Below, piece by piece: positions 27,175 to 35,585 of a stretch of 64,000 nucleotides of DNA; the first letter of the stretch is position 1; every line of letters starts with the position of its first letter. The stretch covers positions 335,621-399,620 of the forward strand of contig NZ_JAUSUA010000004.1 of assembly GCF_030813245.1 (NCBI RefSeq), read 5' to 3'. Position numbers and translations under genes: made by a program. Below the pieces are notes generated by a model that worked only from the letters and a program-made list of their open reading frames with translations, made no database searches and was not told where the DNA came from. This DNA is from Alkalicoccobacillus murimartini (lineage in GTDB: Bacteria > Bacillota > Bacilli > Bacillales > Bacillaceae_D).

Positions 27175-28755
27175 ATGAAAACCATGAATATGCCTATAAA
27201 ACTGGAGCAGCTTTTATCCAGTCCACAAATGAAGCACGATTTGTCTGTTTCTCGTCTGGTCGAACAATCCATTGAACGCGGAGAAGGAACCCTAACATCA
27301 ACTGGAGCACTTAGTGTAGAGACAGGTGCCTATACTGGTCGTTCACCTAAAGATAAGTTTGTTGTGAGAGAAAGTCTAGTAGAGCATACGATTGATTGGG
27401 GTCCCGTTAATCAACCTTTAAGCAAAGATATCTTTACAGCTTTATACCATAAAGTCCTGACTCACCTAGGAGAAAAAGAAGAGCTTTTTGCCTCTCAAGG
27501 TTTTGCAGGAGCAGACACGAATTATCGATTACCTATTCAAGTCATTAATGAATTTGCTTGGCATCAAATTTTTGCTCGCCAGCTTTTTATTCGCCCAAGC
27601 TCTACAGACGAAAAATTAGAACGAGAGCCATTTACCATTGTGTCAGCTCCAACCTTTAAAGCTGTGCCTGAAATTGATGGTACCCATTCAGAAGCTTTTG
27701 TGATGATCTCTTTTGAAGAACGAGTGATTCTGATCGGCGGAACAGAATATGCAGGCGAAATGAAAAAATCTATTTTTTCTATTATGAACTATCTTCTTCC
27801 TGAAGAAGGTGTCCTGTCTATGCACTGCTCTGCTAATACAGGTGCAGAAGGCGATGTAGCCTTATTCTTTGGGCTTTCAGGTACTGGTAAAACAACACTT
27901 TCTGCATCACCAGACCGTTTATTAATCGGCGATGATGAGCATGCCTGGTCTGAAAATGGTGTATTTAACATTGAAGGTGGCTGCTATGCAAAGTGTGTGA
28001 ACCTTTCACAGGAAAAAGAGCCTCAAATTTGGAATGCAATCAAATTCGGTACGGTGCTCGAAAATGTTGTCGTCTCAGACGTAACGGGTGAACCTAATTA
28101 TGACGACATCTCTCTAACAGAAAATACTAGAGCAGCTTATCCAATTGATTATATTCCGAATGCACTTGAGCCGAGCGTTGCAGGACACCCTAGTACCATT
28201 ATCTTTTTAACAGCTGATGCATTTGGTGTACTTCCACCAATCAGTAAGTTAACACCTGAACAGGCGATGTACCACTTTTTGTCTGGTTATACGAGTAAGC
28301 TAGCAGGAACAGAACGCGGCATAACTGAGCCTGAGGTAACCTTCTCTACTTGCTTTGGTGCTCCATTTTTGCCACTACCAGCCCATCGTTATGCATCAAT
28401 GCTAGGTGACCTCATCTCTAAGCATAATGTAGATGTGTTTCTTGTTAACACTGGTTGGTCAGGAGGTCCATACGGAGTAGGAGAGCGTATGAAGCTCGCT
28501 CATACTCGTTCTATGGTCCAAGCGGCATTACAGGGAGAATTATCGAATGTTGCTACAACTGAGGATCCTGTTTTTGGTTTACACATTCCAGAACACTGCC
28601 CAGGTGTACCAGACATTGTTCTTCAGCCAAAGTCTACTTGGCCAAACCCTGAGGCTTATGAGCTAAAAGCTAAAGAACTAGCTGATAATTTTAAACAAAA
28701 TTTCACCAAATTCACTGGTCTATCAAAAGATATCGTGGAAGCTGGACCAAAATAA
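27175..28755 (+). CDS. pckA: Phosphoenolpyruvate carboxykinase (ATP)
   Basis: 526 aa. Converts oxaloacetate to phosphoenolpyruvate, the entry step of gluconeogenesis. Signatures: [26 protein letters not shown], the kinase-1a P-loop [13 protein letters not shown], the metal site [17 protein letters not shown], and [14 protein letters not shown]. Start ATG 27175 follows GAGAGGGGA; a second ATG three codons later is possible. Divergent from metK, as in B. subtilis, with a strong terminator. In B. subtilis pckA is repressed by CcpN during glycolysis; no operator was assigned here. Confidence 0.97.
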   Translation: MKTMNMPIKLEQLLSSPQMKHDLSVSRLVEQSIERGEGTLTSTGALSVETGAYTGRSPKDKFVVRESLVEHTIDWGPVNQPLSKDIFTALYHKVLTHLGEKEELFASQGFAGADTNYRLPIQVINEFAWHQIFARQLFIRPSSTDEKLEREPFTIVSAPTFKAVPEIDGTHSEAFVMISFEERVILIGGTEYAGEMKKSIFSIMNYLLPEEGVLSMHCSANTGAEGDVALFFGLSGTGKTTLSASPDRLLIGDDEHAWSENGVFNIEGGCYAKCVNLSQEKEPQIWNAIKFGTVLENVVVSDVTGEPNYDDISLTENTRAAYPIDYIPNALEPSVAGHPSTIIFLTADAFGVLPPISKLTPEQAMYHFLSGYTSKLAGTERGITEPEVTFSTCFGAPFLPLPAHRYASMLGDLISKHNVDVFLVNTGWSGGPYGVGERMKLAHTRSMVQAALQGELSNVATTEDPVFGLHIPEHCPGVPDIVLQPKSTWPNPEAYELKAKELADNFKQNFTKFTGLSKDIVEAGPK

Positions 28756-28761
28756 GAAGAT

Positions 28762-28801
28762 AAAAAAAGAAGTCTCATTAATTAATGAGGCTTCTTTTTT
28801 T
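28762..28801. terminator. Terminator after pckA (bidirectional)
   Basis: Seventeen-base stem (28763-28779 with 28784-28800, one wobble), AATT loop, A7 and T7 flanks; can also serve ytmA on the opposite strand. Confidence 0.9.
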
Positions 28802-28825
28802 CATGTGAAGAATCTACTACTACTA

Positions 28826-29608
28826 CTACTTCTCTACCTGATTTTTCATCCAATCAGCCGCCTCATGTAAAATGCGCTGCTGATCTTTAAGAGGAAATTG
28901 ATGAGTATAATCTGGGAAGTACCATGTTTCAATCGGTTTCTTATTATGTTTAAGTAAGCATTCTAACTTATACGCATGTTCGATGGATACATGCTCATCT
29001 TTCACTCCGTGTATAAGGAGAACGGAGGCTTGCATCGTCTCTAGTTCCTCTTGAGGCGTGCGCCAATGATAACGTTCAGGATATTTGGTGGGTGTACCAC
29101 CAATCACACGTTTCATCATTCTTCTTAAATCAACCCGTTCTTCATATGTGAGAAACATATCTGTGACGCCATTCCAACTAATGAGGCTTTTGACTTCATC
29201 TTTAGCAATGGCTGCCCACAAAGCCATGACGCCTCCTCTAGAGAAACCAATCACATGAATTCCTTGTTTCTGATCGTAGCGCTCATTTTCCTTTAAAACC
29301 TCTACCGCACTCACCGCATCCTCGCGATCATGGCCGCCAAAGTCTTCATTTCCCTCGCCACCTCGATTCCCTCGATAAAAGGGGGCAAATACGACAAAAC
29401 CCTCTGATGCCCATTGAATCAGTCGTTGGATGCGAACCATTCCAACATTTTTAATCCCTCCGCGGAGATAAATCAATCCAGGTAAAGATCTGCTCCAAAG
29501 AGGTTCTGCTAGATACCCCTTCACTCTTAACCCTCCACTCAAATGAGTGATGAGGTATAAACGAATGCCAGGGTGAGGAGACGGGATGCGCTGTTTATCT
29601 ATAATCAT
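28826..29608 (-). CDS. ytmA: Alpha/beta hydrolase, prolyl oligopeptidase-like (YtmA)
   Basis: 260 aa. Catalytic features: LIYLRGGIKNVGM oxyanion region, AFPFYRGNRGGEGNEDFGGHD-like FYRGNRGGEG block, nucleophile elbow VIGFSRGGVMAL, LLIHGVKDEHVSIEH acid region and final His in PDYTHQFPLKDQ. Family S9 hydrolases of this type act on short peptides or esters; function of YtmA is unknown. It lies between pckA and ytkD as in B. subtilis. The stop codon is part of five TAG triplets in a row (28814-28828). ATG 29608 follows GGAAGG. Confidence 0.85.
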   Translation of the reverse strand: MIIDKQRIPSPHPGIRLYLITHLSGGLRVKGYLAEPLWSRSLPGLIYLRGGIKNVGMVRIQRLIQWASEGFVVFAPFYRGNRGGEGNEDFGGHDREDAVSAVEVLKENERYDQKQGIHVIGFSRGGVMALWAAIAKDEVKSLISWNGVTDMFLTYEERVDLRRMMKRVIGGTPTKYPERYHWRTPQEELETMQASVLLIHGVKDEHVSIEHAYKLECLLKHNKKPIETWYFPDYTHQFPLKDQQRILHEAADWMKNQVEK

Positions 29609-29624
29609 GGCGCACCCTTCCTTT

Positions 29625-30092
29625 CTACTCTATATTGGTTTTATTTATGTATTGTAAACAATAACGCAACACGCCATCTTTCATGATAAAACTGTAATGC
29701 TCGTCTTCTTCGACCTGATCTGGAAGTTCGGAAACTAGAACCGGACCGTCCGTTTCTAAATAGTTGGGCTGCGCTTCAATGAAATCAATTTCAGCTAAAT
29801 AAATATTTTTACAAATTTTCTCTGTCGGGATTGTGTACTGACCAATATAATGAATCGTTTTAACCTTTGCTCCCGTCTCTTCAAATACTTCTCGACAAGC
29901 AGCATCAAGCGGTTGCTCTCCCTCTTCAACTTTCCCTCCAGGAAACTCCAAACCGCGTTTTTTATGTTTGGTTAGCAGCCATTGTCCCTGATGTCGGCAA
30001 ATGACCCAAACATGCATTGGTGCTTTAGAGAATGGATCTTCCCGAAAAGCGAGGTGAACTTCACGTTGGTAAAAATCCAAAAATGTTTCCAC
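29625..30092 (-). CDS. ytkD: NUDIX hydrolase YtkD (oxidised/deoxynucleoside triphosphatase)
   Basis: 155 aa. A perfect Nudix box spans about residues 52-75: GGKVEEGEQPLDAACREVFE then ETGA, with all metal-binding Glu. YtkD of B. subtilis hydrolyses 8-oxo-dGTP and RNA dinucleotides and sanitises the nucleotide pool. The start is GTG at 30092 with GGGGG about eight bases upstream. It stops 16 bp before ytmA, same strand and gene order as B. subtilis, so the pair is probably co-transcribed. Confidence 0.9.
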   Translation of the reverse strand: METFLDFYQREVHLAFREDPFSKAPMHVWVICRHQGQWLLTKHKKRGLEFPGGKVEEGEQPLDAACREVFEETGAKVKTIHYIGQYTIPTEKICKNIYLAEIDFIEAQPNYLETDGPVLVSELPDQVEEDEHYSFIMKDGVLRYCLQYINKTNIE

Positions 30093-30151
30093 GTCCTAAA
30101 CCCCCTGCTTTTTTTAGCAGTATACCCTTTCTACCTTTCTTACGTCCATCT

Positions 30152-31363
30152 TCAACTCCAGGTGCTCTTCACAGGCTTTTCTGGTTTAATCATTACTAAA
30201 GTTAACAGAAGCGATAACGCACAAAAAATGGCATGCGAAAAGAAAATCATAAAATGATTAAAGTTCATAAGTGCAGCAAAAACAGGTGGCCCTAGTGCGA
30301 CTCCAACAAAACGCATGCTGCTGTATAAAGATGTAATCGATCCTCTTTGTTCTTGATCTATACCTTCCGTTACAAACGCATCAAGACTTGGTAATGCGGC
30401 CCCAATACCTAGACCAGCTGAAAATAAAGCCGTTAACAAGACGTAGATATCTTCAGATAAAGATATCCACAGAATGGATAAGGTCAGAAGTGCTAAACCT
30501 CCTACTGTATACCATTTCATTTTCATTTTATCTTGGCCAATTAACTTTCCTGTTACGTAGGAAGACAAACATAAGGCAGCTAAGGGGAAAGCAAGGACAA
30601 CCCCTTTCTTCACACCATGTATACCGTATTCTTTTTCAAGGCTTGTCGATAAATAAAATAACAAACCAAAGATTAAATACATACTTAAACCACCAATAAA
30701 AAAGACAATAGACAGCCAACGTCCTTCGCGCTTAAATGTTTCTCGGATCATTTTGACAAAAGCCTTAAATTTTTTCGGCTTGTCCTTTCGTTTAGGCAGC
30801 TTCACAAATACTAAAAGCATGACGATTGATATCAAGCAAAATATAGGGAACGAAAAAAACGGTAGAAACCATACAAAGGAAGCTAATAAAGCTCCTAAAA
30901 TCGGGCTAATAACCTTACCAAAGGTGTTAGATGTTTCAACAAGGCCAAGCCCTGCACTGACTTCTTTTTCTGTCGTAAACAAGTCCCCAACAAGTGGGAA
31001 GGCAATAGGAGCTGCGCCTGCTGCACCGACTCCTTGCAACAACCGTCCTGCGATTAACCAATAGTATGGCGAATCAAATTTCCACGCAGCTAATCCAGCA
31101 AGTGCACCACCAGCTGCAGCAAGCAATAAGCTTGGAATAATCACTTGTTTTCGACCGATATGATCTGATAAATAACCCGCAACAGGAATACATAAGATCG
31201 CAACAATTGAATACACCGTAATTAACAAACTGACCTGAAGTGAACTAATACCTAACTCTTTTTCAATCGTAGGAAGAACAGGAATTAACATTGAGTTTCC
31301 AAGCGTCATGACGAGGGGAATGGATGAAATGGACACGATTCCCCAGATACTTTTTTGCTGCAC
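30152..31363 (-). CDS. MFS transporter, DHA1-type efflux
   Basis: 403 aa, 12 helices. The A motif GYLSDHIGRKQVI between helices 2 and 3 and the antiporter C-type motif GRLLQGVGAAGAAPIA in helix 5 point to drug or metabolite export. Start: GTG 31363 (VQQKSIWGI) has GGGGGAG at seven bases, whereas ATG 31387 lacks a good site and would add eight polar residues. Likely monocistronic; no regulator is adjacent, so the substrate cannot be guessed. Confidence 0.82.
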   Translation of the reverse strand: MQQKSIWGIVSISSIPLVMTLGNSMLIPVLPTIEKELGISSLQVSLLITVYSIVAILCIPVAGYLSDHIGRKQVIIPSLLLAAAGGALAGLAAWKFDSPYYWLIAGRLLQGVGAAGAAPIAFPLVGDLFTTEKEVSAGLGLVETSNTFGKVISPILGALLASFVWFLPFFSFPIFCLISIVMLLVFVKLPKRKDKPKKFKAFVKMIRETFKREGRWLSIVFFIGGLSMYLIFGLLFYLSTSLEKEYGIHGVKKGVVLAFPLAALCLSSYVTGKLIGQDKMKMKWYTVGGLALLTLSILWISLSEDIYVLLTALFSAGLGIGAALPSLDAFVTEGIDQEQRGSITSLYSSMRFVGVALGPPVFAALMNFNHFMIFFSHAIFCALSLLLTLVMIKPEKPVKSTWS

Positions 31364-31433
31364 GGACCACTCCCCCTTTTTTATCATCTCTATCTTGTTA
31401 GTATTTAAAAATTACCCTTAACTATACATCCAG

Positions 31434-31477
31434 AAAAAAAGAAGCTGTTCAGGGAAATGCCCCTTCAACAGCTTCTT
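31434..31477 (-). terminator. Terminator after the YwpF-like gene
   Basis: Stem GAAGCTGTT with AACAGCTTC and an inner GGG/CCC pairing; T7 on the minus strand from A31434-31440. Confidence 0.75.
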
Positions 31478-31488
31478 GATCAAAAATT

Positions 31489-31980
31489 CTATAATAATAC
31501 GTACTTTCCACTTTCTTTCAAATCCTTATAAACTTCATTTAAAGTCTTTTCAGAGTATGAATCAAGATTTTCTGTACGTTCCTTAAATCGTTCGAGCAAA
31601 TTCTCATTAGAATGAGCGTCTGTAAGAAGTTCTTCGAGCACATCCTCTAATACGTCATCTCGTCCAAGAACGATACGACCTTTAAACACAATACTGTACC
31701 CGTCACTTAACTCAGTAATTGTCTCAATACTTGTGATCATAGCAGCAGGATGGTTATCTTTACTCGTAATAATTACATTTAAGAAAACATGACGATTTGC
31801 TTTTTGTTCACCTTCAAAGAAATGCATATACTCTTTTGGTACAACCGCATCAATAAACCAAGTGCGTTCGCTATTCTCCATATTAATGATGAGCCCATCT
31901 GTTAATGGAATTGCTTCCTGCCTGATTGTTTCATTGTCTCCAGCTAATAGATAAAGCGCATAGAGCTTAAATGTCTTCAT
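31489..31980 (-). CDS. YwpF-like family protein
   Basis: 163 aa using ATG 31980 (MKTFKLYALYLL), which has GGGAGG upstream; the longer frame from 32007 adds nine residues containing the ribosome site itself. Resembles B. subtilis YwpF at the start (KTFKL, then IPLTDGLIINMEN and TWFIDA). The middle is beta-rich, and an acidic helical tail extends beyond the usual YwpF length of about 136 aa. YwpF has no defined function. Assignment is by recall of the N-terminal pattern, so moderate. Confidence 0.6.
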   Translation of the reverse strand: MKTFKLYALYLLAGDNETIRQEAIPLTDGLIINMENSERTWFIDAVVPKEYMHFFEGEQKANRHVFLNVIITSKDNHPAAMITSIETITELSDGYSIVFKGRIVLGRDDVLEDVLEELLTDAHSNENLLERFKERTENLDSYSEKTLNEVYKDLKESGKYVLL

Positions 31981-32062
31981 ATTGACACCTCCCATTACAA
32001 ACCTCATATACTCTTATTTAAACACAGTAGGCATCTTAAGTAAATCTGTTACCTGTATACAT

Positions 32063-32108
32063 AAAAAAAGGACAAAGGCTCCTATAACAGGAACTCTTTA
32101 TCCTTTTT
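32063..32108 (-). terminator. Terminator after the 48-aa ORF
   Basis: On the minus strand: imperfect stem GGATAAAGAGTTCCT with AGGAGCCTTTGTCC around TTAT, then T7. Confidence 0.7.
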
Positions 32109-32114
32109 TGATTG

Positions 32115-32261
32115 TTACGAGCTTTTTGCTCCTTTAAAGAAATTCTCGATTTGCTTTTGCTCAATCCACTTGATAAAGTCTTTCTCTGCTACTGTTAACT
32201 CTCTATCCAGCTTAGACGTACATTCATCGACCAACTCTTCATATAAATTGTTACATGTCAT
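32115..32261 (-). CDS. Small hypothetical protein (48 aa)
   Basis: Open frame reading MTCNNLYEELVDECTSKLDR and continuing to a C-terminal KGAKSS, with a predicted helix carrying VAEKDFIKWIEQKQIE. It ends seven bases before a terminator, on the same strand as sda and patB. No clear ribosome site at ATG 32261 (GGGG lies about 11 bases upstream); an in-frame ATG at 32276 would add five residues. I do not recognise the family. Protein-like composition and the adjacent terminator favour a real gene, but evidence is thin. Confidence 0.45.
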   Translation of the reverse strand: MTCNNLYEELVDECTSKLDRELTVAEKDFIKWIEQKQIENFFKGAKSS

Positions 32262-32427
32262 TAGTAAATGCCCCATTTCTACAAGAACTTAACAGCTAAG
32301 CATCGCGACTAAAGTGCGCCATCCTCTCCATCAACTTATTCACAAATGTGGACGATATGACTTTTTAATGAACATGGATCTTTTCATTCCGCATTCAACT
32401 TCCTGTCTCAACGTCATACTTATGTTT

Positions 32428-32583
32428 TTAAGTGGTTGAAGCTGCAAAATGTGAATCTAGCTTATGCTGTAAATTACGTTGTTCAAGCTCTTGATGTAGA
32501 AGCATAATAAAATCTTCACTCAAGCTAAGTTCTTTTGCTTTTACAAACGCCTCCACCAACATCTCATTATTTAAATTTTTCAT
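32428..32583 (-). CDS. sda: Sporulation histidine kinase inhibitor Sda
   Basis: 51 aa. MKNLNNEMLVEAFVKAKELS and then LSEDFIMLLHQELEQRNL line up by eye, without gaps, with B. subtilis Sda ([38 protein letters not shown]). This is the helical hairpin that binds KinA and blocks its autophosphorylation when replication is damaged or initiating. Strong GGAGGG site seven bases before the ATG. It starts 30 bp after patB on the same strand. The C-terminus is five residues longer and has QHKLDSHFAASTT. It falls below common gene-finder length limits. Confidence 0.82.
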   Translation of the reverse strand: MKNLNNEMLVEAFVKAKELSLSEDFIMLLHQELEQRNLQHKLDSHFAASTT

Positions 32584-32612
32584 TTGCCCTCCACACCACA
32601 CACTCCTATTTT

Positions 32613-33791
32613 TTAGAATTGATGATTGTCATATGCATGTTTGATTTGATCAAGACCTTTTTGTAAAGTCTCTCGTGGACACGCCAAATTCAAACGCTCA
32701 AAATTCTCTCCTTCATCACCAAACATTGCACCATGATTTAGTGCAACCTTTGCCTCTTCAACCAACCATTGCTTTCGTTCATCTGCAGTTAACGGAATTT
32801 CACTAAAATCAAGCCAAAGCAGATAGGTTCCTTGAGGTTTAACTACTTTCACCTTAGGCATATGTGTCTGGATAAAATCTACTGTAAACTGATAATTGTG
32901 TTGGACATATTGCATTAACTCTTGGAGCCATTCTTCGCCTTCATTGTAAGCAACTTCTGTCGCAATTCCTGCAAAAGCATTTGGACTGTTCATAAATGTA
33001 CTCTCCAAATACCTTCTTAGATCAAGACGAAGCTTCTTATTTTCAACCACAATGTAAGAGGCAATAATCCCTGCAAGATTAAATGTTTTTGTTGGAGCTA
33101 GGCATGTAAATGTGCGATCTGCCATATCCTCATTAATAGAAGCAAATGGGACATGCTTGTATCCATCAAATAATAGGTCTGCATGAATCTCATCAGAAAC
33201 CACTAACAAATCATATTTCTTACAGATCGCAGCCAAATCCTCAAGTTCTTGTATTGTCCAAACACGTCCACCGGGATTATGCGGATGACAAAATACAAGC
33301 ATTTTTGTTTTTTCTGAAATCGATTCTTCAAGCTGAGTAAGATCCATTTTGAATTGACCATTTTCATCTTGAAGAAGGGGATTTCTTAAAATTGTTCGAT
33401 CATTCTGTTTAATTACGTCATAAAAGGGATAATACACCGGTGTTTGGATGATGACTTCGTCTCCAGGGTTGATAAAAGCCTTCACAAGATTACTAATAGT
33501 TGGCACAATACCAACAGTGTGAACAATTGAATTTGAATGAATTTCCCAATCATATCTACGGCTTGCCCAGTTGACAATGGATTCGTTCACAGAAGAAGAA
33601 GGTGTTATATATCCAAATACTCCTTGCTGTACTCTTTTGGTTAGTGCATCAAGAACAGGTTGAGGCGCTTTGAAATCCATATCTGCCACCCATAATGGAA
33701 GCAAATCACTTGCACCATAACGTGTTTCAACACCGTCCCATTTCAACGAATTTGTTCCTTTTCTATCAATTACTTCATCAAAACGATACAT
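32613..33791 (-). CDS. patB: MalY/PatB family C-S lyase / aminotransferase
   Basis: 392 aa fold type I PLP enzyme. The PLP Lys lies in LAPTKTFNLAGI. Other motifs: PVYYPFYDVI, FCHPHNPGGRVW with substrate-binding Asn, VVSDEIHADLLFDG with the PLP-pairing Asp, and a C-terminal RLNLACPRETL with the carboxylate-binding Arg. PatB/MalY enzymes cleave cystathionine to homocysteine, pyruvate and ammonia. ATG 33791 follows GGAG. It may be co-transcribed with sda. Confidence 0.9.
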   Translation of the reverse strand: MYRFDEVIDRKGTNSLKWDGVETRYGASDLLPLWVADMDFKAPQPVLDALTKRVQQGVFGYITPSSSVNESIVNWASRRYDWEIHSNSIVHTVGIVPTISNLVKAFINPGDEVIIQTPVYYPFYDVIKQNDRTILRNPLLQDENGQFKMDLTQLEESISEKTKMLVFCHPHNPGGRVWTIQELEDLAAICKKYDLLVVSDEIHADLLFDGYKHVPFASINEDMADRTFTCLAPTKTFNLAGIIASYIVVENKKLRLDLRRYLESTFMNSPNAFAGIATEVAYNEGEEWLQELMQYVQHNYQFTVDFIQTHMPKVKVVKPQGTYLLWLDFSEIPLTADERKQWLVEEAKVALNHGAMFGDEGENFERLNLACPRETLQKGLDQIKHAYDNHQF

Positions 33792-34023
33792 CTCGACACT
33801 CCTTCATTCTGTCTAACACATTCATCCATTGTTAGAGCCATCCATCTCTTTAATTCGATAAAACACTTGCAATTCCTTTCATTTCTTCAAAGCTTTCGTT
33901 CGACGAATTTCGGTATTCGGTTAGATTATGTTCATTCTACACATGCTTGTAATCAAAAATCAATTGTTTAGGACTTGTTTAATAAAGGAATGGTAAGGTC
34001 AGATAAACGAAAAGGAGCAGGTC

Positions 34024-35469
34024 ATGAGCAAACATTTCTTTAGCAAAAGACATCTACTAGTCATCATTCCAATCTTATTTGTACTTATTTATGTAGGCAC
34101 TATTATTTATGGTGTAAATCGACCTCTTCCTCACGAAGATCTATCCTACCAAAGTGAACTAAAACCAGTTATAGAACCAACTTTTCTAAAAGACTTAGCT
34201 TATGAGCAAGATCAGGAGCGAATGTTTGATGAGGAAATATTCACGTATATCAAAGAGATGATTCAAAGCGCTGATGACTTTGTCTTATTTGATATGTTTC
34301 TGTTTAACAATCTATATGCAGAAGAAGACAATTTCCCCGCATTAGCTAAAGAAATGTCGGACGAACTAATCAACAAGAAACAAAATGACCCACATGTTAA
34401 CATTACCGTAATCACTGACCCTGTTAATACAATGTATAGTGCGATCTTTCCAGAACATCTTCAAAACCTAACCGATGCTGATATTCCAGTGATCATTAGT
34501 GATCTAGATACACTTCGAGACTCTAACCCGCTTTATTCAGGGATCTATAGAATGTTTTTTCAATGGGGTACGTTAGAATGGGTGGGCGGATTACCTAATC
34601 CATTAGGCTCAAACGGCGAGGACGTCACATTACATTCCTATCTCACCTCGTTAAATGGAAAAGCTAATCATCGTAAAGTGATCATTAGCGATGGCGAGGG
34701 GTTAATTAGCTCTGGTAACCCGCATGATGCGAGTGCTTATCATAATAATACAGCCATTGCTTTTAAAGGTGGTTTGGTTGATGATTTATTGATCACTGAA
34801 GAAGCCGTTGCGAATTATTCAGCCAATCAGTCTATCACCACAAATGATCCATCCTCTGAACCTTCAGATGAAGAGTCGGACGTATATGGGCAAATTTTAA
34901 CGGAAAGTAAGATTCATGAGCGAGCTTTATCCATGATTAATGAAGCAGCAGAAGGAGATACCATTTGGATCGGTCTACTGTATTTGTCTGAATCGAACAT
35001 TTGTGACGCCTTAGTTTACGCAGCCAATCGCAATGTATCTGTACAAATCATCCTAGATCAAAACATAGAATCATTTGGCAACAAAAAGATTGGTCTACCT
35101 AATAAACCTGTCGCTTATCAATTATTAGATCAAACAGACGATAATCTTCAAATTCGTTGGTATGAATCAGATAAGGAACAGTATCACCCGAAGTTACTTT
35201 TTCTTGATTCTGATGATTCAGCTCAGATTCTAAGCGGATCTGCCAATTTTACACGTCGAAATCTTGAAGATCTTAATTTGGAAACAAACATTTACCTATC
35301 AGCAGAACCAGATGCAGAAATCGCTAACGACATTCGAACGTATTTTGAACGAATCTGGTCAAATGAAGATGGCATTTACACAGCCGATTATGAGACACAT
35401 AAGGATGAATCTTTATGGCTAAGAGCTATCTTTACGGTACAAAAACTTACGAAGCTTTCAACATTTTAA
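34024..35469 (+). CDS. Phospholipase D-like (HKD) membrane-anchored protein
   Basis: 481 aa. One N-terminal membrane anchor (about 11-31), then two PLD domains, each with a complete HxKx4D motif: His216-Lys218-Asp223 in NHRKVIISD and His388-Lys390-Asp395 in YHPKLLFLD. The second is followed by LSGSANFTRRN. Cardiolipin synthases have a similar double-HKD layout but usually two N-terminal helices and shorter spacing, so this is a divergent relative. Catalytic part probably faces outward. Acidic linker (EPSDEESD) between domains. ATG follows AAAGGAG. Divergent from patB. Confidence 0.82.
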   Translation: MSKHFFSKRHLLVIIPILFVLIYVGTIIYGVNRPLPHEDLSYQSELKPVIEPTFLKDLAYEQDQERMFDEEIFTYIKEMIQSADDFVLFDMFLFNNLYAEEDNFPALAKEMSDELINKKQNDPHVNITVITDPVNTMYSAIFPEHLQNLTDADIPVIISDLDTLRDSNPLYSGIYRMFFQWGTLEWVGGLPNPLGSNGEDVTLHSYLTSLNGKANHRKVIISDGEGLISSGNPHDASAYHNNTAIAFKGGLVDDLLITEEAVANYSANQSITTNDPSSEPSDEESDVYGQILTESKIHERALSMINEAAEGDTIWIGLLYLSESNICDALVYAANRNVSVQIILDQNIESFGNKKIGLPNKPVAYQLLDQTDDNLQIRWYESDKEQYHPKLLFLDSDDSAQILSGSANFTRRNLEDLNLETNIYLSAEPDAEIANDIRTYFERIWSNEDGIYTADYETHKDESLWLRAIFTVQKLTKLSTF

Positions 35470-35585
35470 CCTCATGTAAGCAGGATGCAGAAACACTGTA
35501 TTCTGCTTTTTTGCTGCTCTCTGACATCTAGTAATGAGTGTGATAAACTAGGATGTAAAGATTGTAGCAAAGAAGGGTGTTAAAG

